NCBI GenBank assembly: GCA_027972325.1
Contig: JAPMOS010000147.1
Span: forward strand, 1 to 64,000
Direction of reading: 5' to 3'
From: Paratrimastix pyriformis
Taxonomy: Eukaryota; Preaxostyla; Paratrimastigidae
Length of the DNA stretch: 64,000 nucleotides
Part shown: one piece after another, positions 1 through 11,351 of the stretch
Numbering within the stretch: position 1 is the first letter of the stretch
How the letters are laid out: each line of letters opens with the position of its first letter
Notes under the pieces: generated by a model
What the model was told of the DNA's origin: nothing
Database searches by the model: none
The model's input: only the letters and a program-made list of their open reading frames with translations
Translations under genes and position numbers: made by a program

Positions 1-3000
1 AGTTTTCAAAGACTGCGTGTTGGCTAATTTTGAATGGTGCCTTCTCGAATTCATTCTTTGTTTTTGAACGCTCGTTGGTATTGAATCCTATGTAGTCTTC
101 TAACCAATCATCTTGTTTAAAACTCATCACTCTTTTTGACTGCTTTCAGTTCCATTCCTAAACTCAAATATAGCTGGGTGCGATAATGCACAACATAATC
201 GTCTTGTCTTCAAAATCACAAATCAACTTCTCAACTTTTGCCTGCTTTAGGCTTAAATTCGTCTTCAACAACTTCGGGTATTCAGATAACTTTTCATCTT
301 CTACAACCTTCTTGCATGGTGCTAATGGATAATCATTGTGCATGTCATGTAGTTCTTTTGGATATGATAAATCCACTTCTAATATGTAGCCTCTATCTCC
401 ATTCTTGTCTAATGACATTATCTTGCTCTTCGTGAACTTGCTTACGTTCTTTTCCCATTGAAAATCAGTCGTTGGTAGTCTATAACTCATTGCTTTGCCG
501 TAAAGGTTGTTAGCATCGAGATACAGAATGTACACCGTTTTGCCCTCTTTGTTGTATGTCTTCATGTACCTTTGTTGTTGGCTTGACAATATCTGTTCGT
601 TATCATTGAAATCCCTCCTCGAATACCCTTCTCAATAAACAAATGCATGTCCATTTTGTGTCATTAAATAAGTCTAACTCCACCTTCGAACGCTTCGGTG
701 CCGCATCCCATGACATTGCTGGTAATGACACGTAACATACCGGATCGAGCCCGTAATTTTTTTATACACATGCTGAAACTTTTCGAAGACATCTGCTAAT
801 AGTAACATCAGTTTTAAGGTATATGTCATGATAATCACCTAACGTTTCACATTCAAATGTGTTCCATACTGTCTGTGCATGTGCATAATCTTCATCAGAT
901 ATGGCTTTATCGTTTAGTTTACTGTAAAATGCTTCCTTTGGTGGCAATTCAGTCTCATCGAACTTCTCCATTGTGTTCAAATAGTCATATGGATAAACAC
1001 CCTTCTGGCATAAAGTTTCAGGTTCTCTTCACTGATTCCTTCCCAATCTGCTTTTGTTCTGATAAAATCATCGTAGTTGTTCTTCCCTAAGTTCTCTGAT
1101 AATTTATCCAATGATTCTGTCATGAATGCAAACTGTCTTTGAACTCTATATTTCCATCCATCGAGAACGACAGATACTTCTCGTGCTAATGTAATTTTCT
1201 CACTAAAGTTCCCTATTTCTTGCATTTAAGAGGTGAGAATCATAACCCTTTAGATTGTGAAAACTGGTACCTTGTAATTCTTCAGACTGAATAATAAGTT
1301 ACATCCATTATGTGCTGCCCTCGATATTCACCCGTAATATGATCATGGTCTCTCACTTTATCTGATTCATCTTCAATCTCGTCCACAAATATGACACACA
1401 GTGGCTTTATCAAACTCTTTGTTGTTCCTTCGATAAGTTCATCTCACAGTTCCTTTTGACTATCTTCAGTATCGTTTTACGCTCTTCGATGATGGATTTT
1501 AAAATGCTCAACTGCTCCTTCACCACGATACAATTGTATTGGTCTCTCAAACTCTGGATAATTACTGACAACTTTGTATGCATATGAACACACATTATGG
1601 TGCTGATATGCTGCTTTTATGTTTTTCTCATCGTCATCATCATCAATTGGTGTTGTGAGTGCTTCGAAATCTGCATAAATCGCAAAGGTTGCTTCACTGA
1701 TTTTGATATATGCTTGAATTCGACATGAGCATCTTCTTCTATTGGTAACCATGCTTGACAACATTCATGCTCATAGCACACTGGTTTATGCCTTTGCAAC
1801 AGGCTTTCATTCCAAAATCCATGCATACAGTTCAGACAAAAATACTTTTCCATTGTGACTGTTCTGGCTTGAACTTAAGAGACGAGACAAATCTTTAATC
1901 AACACATAATGTGAGTTGGTTTCTGTCTTCTCACATCCTTCTCCTTTCATCACCTCTGTATTCTCATCGAGCTCTGTTATACGTAGCATATTGACTACTG
2001 TTTTAGCCGTATTCCAAATTGGTGAGACATACAATGGATTGAAGACAACTGATGTCTTCTTCTCCTTCTTAACCTTTTTTGTTGTGATATGATGCTCGAT
2101 CACATTGATGGCTATGTTATTTTAGCTTCAAATCGTGGTATACTGTCAATTTCCATTGGAAAATGAATGCCCTTAAAGTCGAGCTCATTGTCATACTTCA
2201 TGTATTGCTTCACTCTCTCCGGATGCACATCAACTGGATGCAATGTTGCTAAAACACTCCATTTAAAACACTCATTGTCATCATTCTGAATATTTATCAA
2301 TGCTTTCTTCTGGTTCAATACCTCTGGTAATTCAATGTAACTGCTTCCACGCATTGGCTTGTATGAGGCTACATTCAAAAACACATTCTCAATACGTTTT
2401 AGGACCCATGCACTTCCATTGTTAACAAAATTGTCCACGAGCTCTTGGATTCTCGACACTGCATTCCCAATTCCTTCTTCAATGTCTTTCTTACCGAGAA
2501 TTCGAATGCTGCCTGATGAAAAGTGTCCATACATTGACTTGTCTTCTTTGGTGAACTGACATTTCAACACGATGTTCAGTTTGAACTGCCCTCCCTTCAT
2601 CTCTTCATATAATATCTTTTTTATCATTCCTTCAGTGTCCACAAAACATCTCTCAACACTTTGCTTGTAGTCAGTTGCCTCGATCTTTCCATGGTTCATA
2701 ATCGAATAGTTCTTCATAAAGCCTTTCATGGCTTTCTTGCATTCTACCACTTCATATTGTGCTATTTTTCCAAACTCATCTTCGACGTTTTCTGCTCCTT
2801 TTGTTGATAAGGCATCTACATCAATAACTTCTTCTTGTGCAATCTTCACTTCTTTCTTTTCTTTCTTTTCCTTCTTTTCCTCTTTTGGTGATGCTGCCTG
2901 ACGTTTATTTATGTATTCTTCGAACAACTTCTTCGCCTCTTCATCTGAGAGTCCATCAAATGCAACAAATGGATTTGCGGTTTTAGTTGTCATGTCTATA

Positions 3001-3026
3001 GTAGTGTGAGATAAAATTTTTTTCAT
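1..3026 (-). pseudogene. Polinton DNA polymerase B (protein-primed), broken
   Basis: Minus-strand pieces match the protein-primed family B polymerase (DNA_pol_B_2) of Polintons and linear plasmids, which replicates the element from a protein primer. The amino-terminal part (2112-3026) opens with a Lys/Glu-rich segment and holds an ELPEVL...NIQNDDNECFKW stretch typical of the region before the exonuclease domain. Further in are a YADFEAL exonuclease-type motif (about 1477-1764), LPPKEAFYS followed by CETLGDYHDIYLKTD (762-980), and YLDANNLYGKAMSYRLP (164-589), which is polymerase motif A with its DxxNLYG signature. The carboxy-terminal palm motifs run off the left edge. The gene is broken in about seven places. 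Assignment to the family is firm. Confidence 0.85.
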
Positions 3027-3095
3027 AATATTTTATTAATCTATAAATTTAAGGTTTCTCTAAGTCACTTTTAATTTTATAACTTCATTATACTA
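3027..3095. promoter_or_regulatory. AT-rich spacer between divergent Polinton genes
   Basis: About 70 bp, almost all A and T, separates the first ATG of the polymerase from the first ATG of the integrase. By position it should hold the promoters of both genes. No specific box could be assigned, so this is inference from layout only. Confidence 0.35.
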
Positions 3096-4124
3096 ATGGA
3101 AAAGACCATTCAAAATGCTTATAGCAATCCTAAAACGGGCTTTGTTTCTGCTCCTAAATTGTATCGAAAACTAAAACAAGATGACAAGAAAAATCACCTT
3201 AGATGCTGTCCAAAACGTGCTAAATAAGACACCTGATTATCAAATCATGAAAGAAGATAGAAAACCCAAAAAGTTCAACACGATTGTGGCTCATACTGCT
3301 CTCGCATGTGTTCAGATGGATATCATCATCTATGATCGTTTTAAGACGAGAACTGGATTCGAGAACATCCTCTGTGTTATTGATGTGTACTCTCGTTATG
3401 CTGCCTGTCGTCCACTTAAAACAAGAAAGCCCACTGAGGTTCTCAAAGCAATTAAAAGTATCTTCCATGATGACTTAAAGGTACTCCTGAAAACATCAAC
3501 TGTGACAATGAATTCCAAGCTAAACAATATGTCAAATGGATGACTGATAATCATGTTGTGGCTCATTTCAGTGACCCTGAAGAAATCAATAAGAATAGTA
3601 TTGTTGAACGATTCAATCGTACAATTGCTCTCAAACTACAACGTTGGCGTCTCTCTTCTGGTGACTCCGATTGGACTAAAGTTCTTCCTGATTTGGTATC
3701 TTCTTACAACAATGATTACCACAGAACCATTAAAGCAACACCTATAATGTGTTCAACAACCATGATACAAACAAACAATCAGTCACTCAAATAGAACGTA
3801 TTTATAATATTGGTGACCATGTTCGTGCTGTTCGAAAGCTCAAAGCATTCGCTAAAGGTGATGAAGTAAAGTATTCTCTCGCTGTCTATATCATTGACTC
3901 ATTCGATGGTAAAAGTATGTTCTCAAGAACCTGAAGTCTGGAGAACTGTTGAAAAACACTACAAACAATATGAGTTGAAGAAGGTTGGTGAAATCATCGA
4001 GAAGGAGAGCACTGAAAAAGCTGTCAAGAAGATTGATGACACAAAGAAAAGACTCGTCAAACGAAGACTGACTCGAGAAGGTATTGACACAGATAATATA
4101 ATGCATGATATGAAGCTCCGTTAA
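3096..4124 (+). pseudogene. Polinton integrase (rve family), broken
   Basis: Retroviral-like DDE integrase as carried by Polintons. The beginning shows an NPKTGFVSAPKLYRKL segment, followed by a TLDAVQNVLN stretch, typical of the Polinton integrase amino terminus. The catalytic core is visible as VQMDIIIYD (first Asp), VIDVYSRYAACRPLKTR, NCDNEFQAK (second Asp) and NSIVERFNRTI (the Glu region), followed by DLVSSYNNDYHRTIKATP. A chromo-like or SH3-like tail with IGDHVRAVRKLKAF follows, and a Lys/Glu-rich segment ends the region near 4124. Length, order and position next to polymerase B fit the family. The gene is broken in about three places. Confidence 0.85.
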
Positions 4125-4169
4125 TGGAAATATTCATTTTCATACACTATTGTTGTGGAATCGTCACTC

Positions 4170-4289
4170 TCATCCTTTCTTCTTAGTTATTGTAACAGTG
4201 AAATATTCATCACCATGAAGCTTAATCAACTCCTGTAGGAGTTCAAATAGCGCCCTATCAATCTTAACTGGATGCTTATCACAATTCAT
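4170..4289 (-). CDS. Small ORF of unknown function in the Polinton
   Basis: A 39-residue ATG-initiated frame reads MNCDKHPVKIDRALFELL and continues as a mixed amphipathic, partly charged sequence ending in KKKG. Composition resembles real protein more than random AT-rich translation, and it sits just beyond the integrase on the opposite strand. I recognise no family. It could be a small Polinton gene, the remnant of a longer one, or chance. Confidence 0.3.
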   Translation of the reverse strand: MNCDKHPVKIDRALFELLQELIKLHGDEYFTVTITKKKG

Positions 4290-4799
4290 TCTCTATATAC
4301 TAACTATAGATAATTATTTTTCTTCAAATACCTTTACATGTTAATCAACTGCTATCACTCATTCACTATTTCATTGAGTTAGCCTCAGTTGCTCATTGAA
4401 TTATCATCTTAAAACACTCAGAGCTCAAATGATGAAACGCTGTTTTTATCTCTTTGAAATAGAAGGTAAATCTGATTGATTTCTCTTTCAATTCATGTTC
4501 TCCCTATTGAAATTTTCGCTTTAAAGGGCTCGGTGCTGAAATCAAATTTCATATTGTTTTATCATTTTGTCATACTTTTCCATTTTCTTAGAATCAATTA
4601 TTTGAGCTGATTCAATCAAAAGAATGCATCATTTACTTAAGATTGATGCATTATTTAATGATCACTTTTGAAAAGCACTTTTGTCACAATTTTATTTTGA
4701 ATGAAGAGATAAGCTGTTTCTGATTGAATTCTCTTTCGTTTGATGCTTAAGATGATTGAATTGTTTGATTTGACAAAAATGGCAAAAAATTTCTGGGAC
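4290..4799. other. AT-rich non-coding end of the Polinton
   Basis: About 500 bp of AT-rich sequence with no supported ORF. Short diverged motifs related to the tandem repeats further right (for example pieces like gctgattcaatcaaaag and gatgcttaagatg) recur, suggesting older decayed repeat units. It probably belongs to the terminal repeat region of the Polinton, but the matching other end is outside the window. Confidence 0.5.
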
Positions 4800-5125
4800 A
4801 AAAATGGAAAAAATTGAAAATGCATGGAGAATTCGCTTTTTGCCTCTAATTTCGTTTGTAGCTCGAATGAATTGATGCTTAAATCATTCCAAGCTGATTA
4901 AAATAAAATGCTCGTTTTACTTAAAAAACATTGAGAAAAAAGATTTTGCTCTGAAGAAATCGATTTTTGCCTCAAATAACGTTTGTAGCTCAAGAAAATT
5001 AATGCTTAAATCATTCAAAGCTGATAAAATAAAATGCTCCTTTTCGATAAAAAATAATGAGAAAAAAAGATTTTGTTCTGAAGAAATCGATTTTTGCCTC
5101 AAATAACAACGCAAGCGTGAAAAAT
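4800..5125. repeat. 127-bp tandem repeat, about 2.3 to 2.5 copies
   Basis: The block beginning tgcctctaat at 4841 recurs as tgcctcaaat at 4968 and again at 5095, so the period is exactly 127 bp. Shared blocks include cgtttgtagctc, aatgcttaaatcatt and gctgattaaaataaaatgct or its close variants. The second and third units are closer to each other than to the first. Tandem repeats inside terminal inverted repeats are common in large DNA elements of this type. Confidence 0.85.
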
Positions 5126-5170
5126 TGTGTGTGAAAATCGCTTGTCTCAGAACTCTCCTTTTATAACTAC

Positions 5171-6703
5171 TCACTCGGAGAGGCAGTCTGTATGAGCCCT
5201 ACCGCACAGTCACTCTCACACTCAGAGCAGGACAAGGCAACAAAGCCCGTGGGGCAGTCGGGGCGGGCCTGGGGGTCCAGTCCAGGCTCTGACGGGTCGA
5301 TGGAGGGAACATCACCCAGGGAGACTCGCGGCATGGGAACACTACCCACCGGAACCCTCCGCGCGAGGACATTACCCCAGGTGAGGCAGGCACTCACCGG
5401 AGAGACCCCCGAAGAGGGGCAGCACACGGTGCTGACGGAAGGACATGCGGAGGCGATCTCGTCGGGCAAACCTGAAACCCTCATGGAGGTCTGCGAGGTT
5501 GGGGACTCGGAACAGCAACTCACACCCCAGGTTAGCGTCGTCACCTCAGCGGGGCGAGCGTCACCCAAGGAGGTCCCGAACGTGGGGGGCTACACAGAGA
5601 CCGGCGAGAAGGATCCGCCGACCTTGGGCGAGGGGTTTGTGAACCCGAGACGGACCGATACACAGTCAGAGGCGGTCACACTCCCCAATGCGGGGACACG
5701 CGGGGAGGTCTGCGAGGCAGGGTCCCGGAAACACCCACTCACACGTTCCGCTAGCGTTGGCGGTGAAGCTCATGCACCTCAGTGGCGGAGGCAGCGACTC
5801 GCGTCCCCACCACCCCTCCGGTACGGGTGCGGGGTGGGGGGGACCAGGCGCCCCTGGGGGTGGCGCCGATAAAAGTAACCCCCAAAACGGCCAGATCAAA
5901 TGGCAGGGCAAGACCTACCTGGCCCGGGAGTGGGACCAGAGCAAGGGAGGGCGGCAGCAGTCTGTCCAGCACACCTGCACCACCCGTCATGCACTCCCTC
6001 ACCTCTACGCCCCGTCTTGTCCCCGCTCTCCCCCACAACCCCGTCACGGGACCGGAGGAGGGTGCCAAGTCCCGGGAGGGCAGGCACCCAACTCGGGAAC
6101 CCACTCACCCCCACCCCTCAGGGAAACTCTGCCTCACCCCATAACACGGCCCAAGGGGGCTCAGCTCGGGGGGAGGGACAGTCCCAACCCCTGGGGGGAG
6201 GGACCCTTCCTTCTCGGACTGGACCCTCAATGGGACCGGGAGCAGGCCAAACTGCGGCTGCTGGCACAGCACCCACCTCGGGGACCACTGGCAGGCAGGC
6301 TGGCTCGGCACCGGGAGGAGTGGTTGGCCCTCAGACCACCTCGGGAAGTGGCACAGGTGGTATCGGAAGGGTTTCACATCCCGTTCAAGGGACCCCCACC
6401 CAACCCGGGGACGTGGTCCCGGGACCCTTACCACTTGGTGGGGGAGGAGAAACTGGGCTTGGAGGCGGTGGTCCAGGAGTACCTTGGGATATCGGCACTG
6501 AAAACGATCCAGGGGGGGTCGGACAAAGGGATGAGATCTCCCATTTTTGGGCGGCCCAAGCCCGGCGGGAAATGGAGGTTGATCCTGGACCTCACCGCCT
6601 TGAATCACTTCATCTTCTGCCCCTCCTTCAAAATGGAGGGGTGGAAGACGGTGAGGGCCGTGGTGGAGCCCATGATGTGGGCCACCAAGATCGACCTCAA
6701 GCA
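5171..6703 (+). mobile_element. DIRS-like family A copy A1, left part (truncated at 5171)
   Basis: This segment is nearly identical to 16472-17960 of copy A2. It spans the Pro/Thr/Gly-rich linker and the start of the reverse transcriptase domain, including GRPKPGGKWRLILDLTALN. It begins abruptly at the AT-rich Polinton border, so the first 1.6 kb of the element is absent, and stops at 6703 where C1 is inserted. The remainder of A1 resumes at 27721. The linker is highly repetitive in composition and gives long overlapping frames on both strands that are not separate genes. Broken, with a few breaks. Confidence 0.85.
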
Positions 6704-6880
6704 TTCTCCTTCACGAGTTCGGAGAACGAGGGACAGCCTTCGTGGGATAGCCCCAAACAAACCCAAACCAAGAAAGAGTGAACACTTGCACAGCAAGCAC
6801 GCAAAACGGCACTGACATCCAAAAATTTATCAAAAAGAATTTGACATGTCATGTCAGTGCCGGCAGTCGACTTGTCCTTT
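6704..6880 (+). repeat. C1 left terminal inverted repeat
   Basis: The outer 45 bp (starting TTCTCCTTCACGAG) are specific to the left end; from 6749 the sequence CCCCAAACAAACCCAAACC onward is shared in reverse with the right end for about 130 bp. Inside it a 12-bp perfect hairpin stem, CGGCACTGACAT at 6807-6818 and its complement at 6851-6862, encloses a 32-nt AT-rich loop. The same block occurs at 27567-27720, 37993-38170 and 54963-55115. Confidence 0.85.
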
Positions 6881-9800
6881 TGCGCAATAAGCAAATCGCA
6901 ACGCATCTTTTATTCCCGGGTTTTCGGGTTTCTATGCTTTTTCAAGAATTTTCGAATAGTTACTCGAGAGCTCTGAAGACCTTGCATTTTGTTTCGTCGA
7001 GTTGGGTTGACTTTTGGAATGATCTAAGAGATGTCGGCCAACGTGCCGCTCCTTTGGCGCTCTGAAAGTGCTGGCCTTATTTCAATTGATTTTTCAAGGC
7101 CGCCTTGTCACTTTTCAACCCCTGCCTTGTAGCCTTGAACGACTGATCTCATTGATCAACTCATCGCGTCTCTCTCTTCCCACCTCCTCGTGGGTCGCCG
7201 CGTTTTACTTTGTGAGGGTTACAGGCCCTTTTGCCGGCCTTTCAACTTTCCCGGACGGACTGGAGAAGAATCACCTGGAATCTCAGAATCTGGGTCCTCC
7301 TTTCCGGGTCTGTGGCGTCACAATAGCACTCGCTTTATATTTTGTTTTTTACAAACCAAAAACGGAAGGAAACAAAAACTTCCAAACAAAGATCAGAAAA
7401 AACCAAAACGGAAAAGCAAAGAAAGATAGTCTTTATTCCGTTTTCGTGACCGTCCTGCGTGCAACTTTGAACTGGCTGAGCTCGTTGGGCTTGGGCCAAT
7501 TTGCGCCATCCTCCGCAAAGACTTTCGGTTGGGGTATCACCCCAGTTTCCTTTGGAATGGCACTGTTCGTTGGTGCCTGGTCACCGTGTGACATGCGCTG
7601 GAATACTCATTGCTTCGGGACGAAGGATGCCTGCTTGAGGTGTCGGTTCAGTTTCAAAGCAACCTTGATACATACGTTCACTGACAGACCCACCAGACCA
7701 CCACGTCACGTTTTGAGCGAATCAGTTTGATACTCTGCTCATTCGGCCCCACGGGGCTCGTTCGACACGCCAGCAACCTCTGTTGTACAGTCTGTTTAAT
7801 TCCTTTGAAGGAATTTATTCACTGGTCGATTTGACTTTGCGGTTGAAAGGGCTGACGAATCAGTTCGATACTCTGTTCGTTCGACCCCACGGTGCTCGTT
7901 TGGCACAACAACAAACTTTTTCATACAGTCTGTTCAATTCCTTTGAAGGAATTTCATCACCAGTGTCATTTGACAGGCGGCTTAGAGGATCTCGGAAATG
8001 CTGGTGGTCTCTCTTCTGGCCATGTCTCAGACTCTGCGGAGCCACTCAGTCTGTCGAAACACCTGGTTGGCAAATATTTCAGGCCAAAATCCTTCATGGG
8101 TTTTTCAGGATCGAACAATGAGATGAATGGAATGCTGGGTCAACGGTTATCCGGCGAGGGACGCCCGTGCACTCGCTCTGGGCCCACGTCAGTGGATGAC
8201 CTCCGCTATCAGCGTTTAGTCCACGTGTGACTCTGAAATTCGCACGATTACTGGTCACGCGCGCAACTCATTTCGCGCTCAAGTTCTTCTCAAGCCGGTC
8301 TTCCATCTGGGGTTGATTGACCTGGTCGCTCGGGAGGGAGAATATAGCGAACGCTCCGAGTCACTTCTGAACAATCGACCAGTTGTCTTGTGGGTCTGCA
8401 CTTGGCATCTTCACGTCGCCCTCTTCATTCCGTGGCCATTCTTTGTGCCAGAGGGCAAACCTCCCACTTCGAACCTCTCACTTCGCCAGAACGCTTGGCT
8501 TCGACCATCTTCGCGTGGCCGTGTTGTCGCGGAGCCCATGTTGTCGCGGGGCAAGGCAGGAGGTCCCATGTCCACCACGCACCGTTCGACCAGGGAGCCG
8601 ACTCATGGCCCTGATGATCTGCGGGCACACAGGCGCGCACGTTCCTGCGGCACAACTCGCAGGATTTTACAACAACGCACACTGCGAGCTTCTCCCTCTT
8701 CAACACACACTGGCGGTTGCAAGAGAGGAGCTTCATCTATTTTGGGCGCGCACCAGGGGAGCAGCCAACTCCCCGGTTTCGGATCGGAGACACGATGACT
8801 CGGTCCGGACTCCATGTCCCACATGGAACCATGGCGGTCGCCACACCACGTTTCAGAGGTCTTATACTCTTTCGGAACCGAGGGAAACACCCCCCGTTGC
8901 TCTTTCACACGAAATACGTTTAGGAGGGAAGCATCGTGTGCTCGACATGCCTGGGCCACCACCCCGCGCGGGACCGGGTGAGCATGACGTTCCCCCTGGG
9001 GGGGGAAGGGCCTGATCTAACAGATGTCCCCCAAGAGGAGGAGACGTGTTCTAGGGAACGGGTCTGTCTTTCCTCAAGTCCAGGATCGCGAGCTTCCAGG
9101 ACACACACATAGGCCCCACTGTCGAGTTCTCTACTTCGACCATGCACACCAGGGTTGTCCACCCCTCGTGACGGGGTCTGCATCTGGCCTGGGGACTGGC
9201 TCCCCCTTTTGCAAAAATGTGAGCGGTCAGGTACCCGACACACGTGAAGGAGAATGGAACGTGTGACGGAGTGCCTCGTTACAAAGTCTGGCTTCGTGAA
9301 AGAGCCCTTCCCTGACTCTGGGTGCGTAGAGACGAGCGTGAGGTCATCGCAGTTGTCCTCTTCTCCTGGCCCATTGGACCCACAACACCCGACGGGAGTG
9401 TCCCTGGTACCGTTCCTCCCGGGGGACAACATCGCCCGGACAAGAGTCATGCTCACCGCGGACCCCACCAGAAAGGCTCCCATGACCCACGGGCTGCTCA
9501 ACAACTCCTCAGTTGCCCAAGCCCAAGATCGTGAGCGTCCTGAACTCACACGTTGGCTCTTCTGTGGCCAGGGCATCCATGCTGAAAGGGGCGAGTGCCC
9601 CACTTCGGCCATGCACATCGGGGTCTCGTTGCGGGGTTCTTCGCGCGGATTGGGGACTGCCTGCTCCTTTGCAAAATGTGAGCGTCGGGTCAACGAACGC
9701 ACGTCCTCGTCCCCTACACCCGATCGATGAGACTGACACACTGGCGGCCGTTCCTTTGGGACCCCCATTGGGGCACGGGAGGAGCGCCCCAGGGGTCCGG

Positions 9801-10323
9801 CGCTCTACAAGTGGGGCCCCAAATGAAGGTGGTGCAGCCGCAGCTTCCACCCGGCGAAGGGTGGTGGGACTAGGCGCCAGCGGCCGAGGGCGCTCTACAA
9901 ATACCCCGTTCAACTCTCAGCCTGGGCACGAGACGTCGGGCAAGCTTGACGGGAGCAGAGAGGAAAGTCTGTCGTCGCATCCTCTCTCCGCCCTCTTGGG
10001 TGAAACACCACTCGTGATCTCTGCGCACTCTCCCTCCTCCGAGTGCGTGCCCTCAGCACCCACGTACACCTTCCAGTCCCTGCCCATCATTCCGGCTCAT
10101 CCCATCCCCACCTCCGAGGGCCATGATGGGGCGGCTCCGTCCCGGGAGGGCGAGCATCCCTGTCTTGGACCCATCACGATCACTCCTGCTTGGGGTCACT
10201 CTGTCCATTCACAGGCAAGGCTGAGAACAGTGCACTTGTCCGCCTTGCCCACAGCCGGGTGGCATTATTCCATAGTATTTCTGCTCCCCTACTCGGTGCT
10301 CTGCGGTGCTGTCCTGCCTGGAG
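6881..10323. other. C1 body, first part: no recognisable gene
   Basis: About 3.4 kb of moderately GC-rich sequence. Many open frames occur on both strands (for example 8383-9015, 9254-9730 and 9513-10538 plus; 8920-9768 minus), but none shows a domain and none is clearly conserved in the related copy C2. Two loosely similar blocks near 9080-9240 and 9520-9700 share TTTTGCAAAAATGTGAGCG-like sequence and look like an old internal duplication. Sequence around 9960-10320 is related to 51140-51480 of C2, showing both belong to one family. Confidence 0.5.
7719..7955. repeat. 138-bp direct duplication in C1
   Basis: The block starting atcagtttgatactctg at 7721 recurs as atcagttcgatactctg at 7859. 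Both copies continue through a cccacggggctcgtt or cccacggtgctcgtt segment and end in the shared run ttcctttgaaggaattt. The copies differ at many positions, so the duplication is not recent. Confidence 0.75.
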
Positions 10324-10931
10324 TGAGTCGACAGCCGAAGTCGAGGCAGGATAGGTGCTATATCTCCTTGTTCTTCATGATTAACACCACACAATGCAGA
10401 AAAGTCACAAGTCAAACCCAGGTGAAAGCACTTGGAAACATCTCAAAAAAAGTGTCCTGGGTGGAGAACCGGTCAGGATGGACATGGGTCGACCGGTGGT
10501 CGATAGGGTTGGTTCGACCGAAAAAAAACCAATCCTAAAATTAAAATCGTATGGTCACGACGGGCAGCGTGTCCAATACGCGTCCATAAATCACAACAAA
10601 AATCGGAGAGAGAGGTCAAAGGGAGCCAAGAACATCGGGCGAAAAGAAAAAATTTAACACGCATCGGAAGGGGTGAGATTCGGGGTTAACGGCCCGAGAT
10701 TCGGCAAATCTCCGATCTCCGAAAACCGTTAAGGTAATTGCGGGCCAACGGTCCATGATCGAACCGTGAAGTGACCCCGATTTGGGCTCCGGAAGGGGTC
10801 CCAAGAGAGGGTAAAAAGCACGGATGTCGAAATCACAACAGAGCAAAAGTTGAAAAATGAGATCTGAAATTTCCCGCCCAATTCCAGTACTTAAGGGGGC
10901 GCCCCGGACCAGCACAGTGCCTTCGTTTTGG
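10324..10931 (-). repeat. B1 terminal inverted repeat at the 3' end
   Basis: Begins TGAGTCGACAGCCGAAG and runs inward to the agcacagtgccttcg block. Apart from the outermost 40 bp or so, it is the reverse complement of 23690-24314 and matches both terminal repeats of B3. Confidence 0.9.
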
Positions 10932-11072
10932 AGTGGTGTTCTCCGTACGAGTCGCGGCAGAGGCGGCCGGTTGAAATGGCGTACAACCCCGTCAGTAGCA
11001 GCAGGATGGGTGCGGGTGGGTCCAGCGCTCAAGGGAGAAGCAGAAAAATTAAAACAGCAGACAAGAGGGAGG

Positions 11073-11176
11073 GTAGCACCTATCCTGCCTCGACTTCGGC
11101 TGTCGACTCACTATCCATCGTAAGACTCAGGATAGCAGCCGACAGCCTCCGTCTTCGGCAGTCTAGGTGCTATCAC
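11073..11176 (-). repeat. B1 internal complementary region (ICR)
   Basis: Here the outermost sequence of one end (…GGCTGTCGACTCA) is joined directly to the outermost sequence of the other end (CTATCCATCGTAAG…), both complementary to the element termini. DIRS elements use such a region as template to complete their circular DNA. It lies between the recombinase gene and the 3' terminal repeat, as in DIRS elements generally. Confidence 0.85.
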
Positions 11177-11351
11177 ATGCAGAGAGAGAGTCGTGGGAGA
11201 AAAGCAAAACAGAAAACCCACAGCAGCGCAGCATCTAGTCGGCTGGCCGCAGACAAAAAGGAAAAATGAAAATTCCCAGAAAGGCATGCCAAAACCAGCA
11301 TCTAGTCGGCCGGCGGCAGCAGGAGAAACACAGAAAACATAAAACAGACAA

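Larger units (their letters stand above)
1..5170. mobile_element. Polinton/Maverick fossil, one end
   Basis: This AT-rich block carries two hallmark genes of Polintons: a protein-primed family B DNA polymerase on the minus strand and a retroviral-type integrase on the plus strand, arranged divergently. The integrase lies nearest the AT-rich end of the block, as expected for a Polinton where integrase sits close to a terminal inverted repeat. No capsid, ATPase or protease gene is seen, so the rest of the element lies to the left of the window or is lost. The element is broken, with roughly ten breaks across the two genes, and therefore looks old. Base composition differs sharply from the GC-rich DNA that starts at 5171. 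The outer end of the element was not identified. Confidence 0.85.

Noticed and set aside
5192-5872. Thr/Pro/Gly-rich ORFs on both strands of the A linker as separate genes
   Set aside because: They recur in A1, A2 and A4 with shifting frames and biased composition; they are the element's linker region.
6749-6775. Telomere-like repeat (tttgggtttg) at C termini
   Set aside because: Only one irregular stretch per end and no tandem array; it is part of the terminal inverted repeat.
10324-10931. Ends of family B taken as long terminal repeats of an LTR retrotransposon
   Set aside because: The two copies are inverted, not direct, and the element has an ICR and a tyrosine recombinase, so it is DIRS-type.
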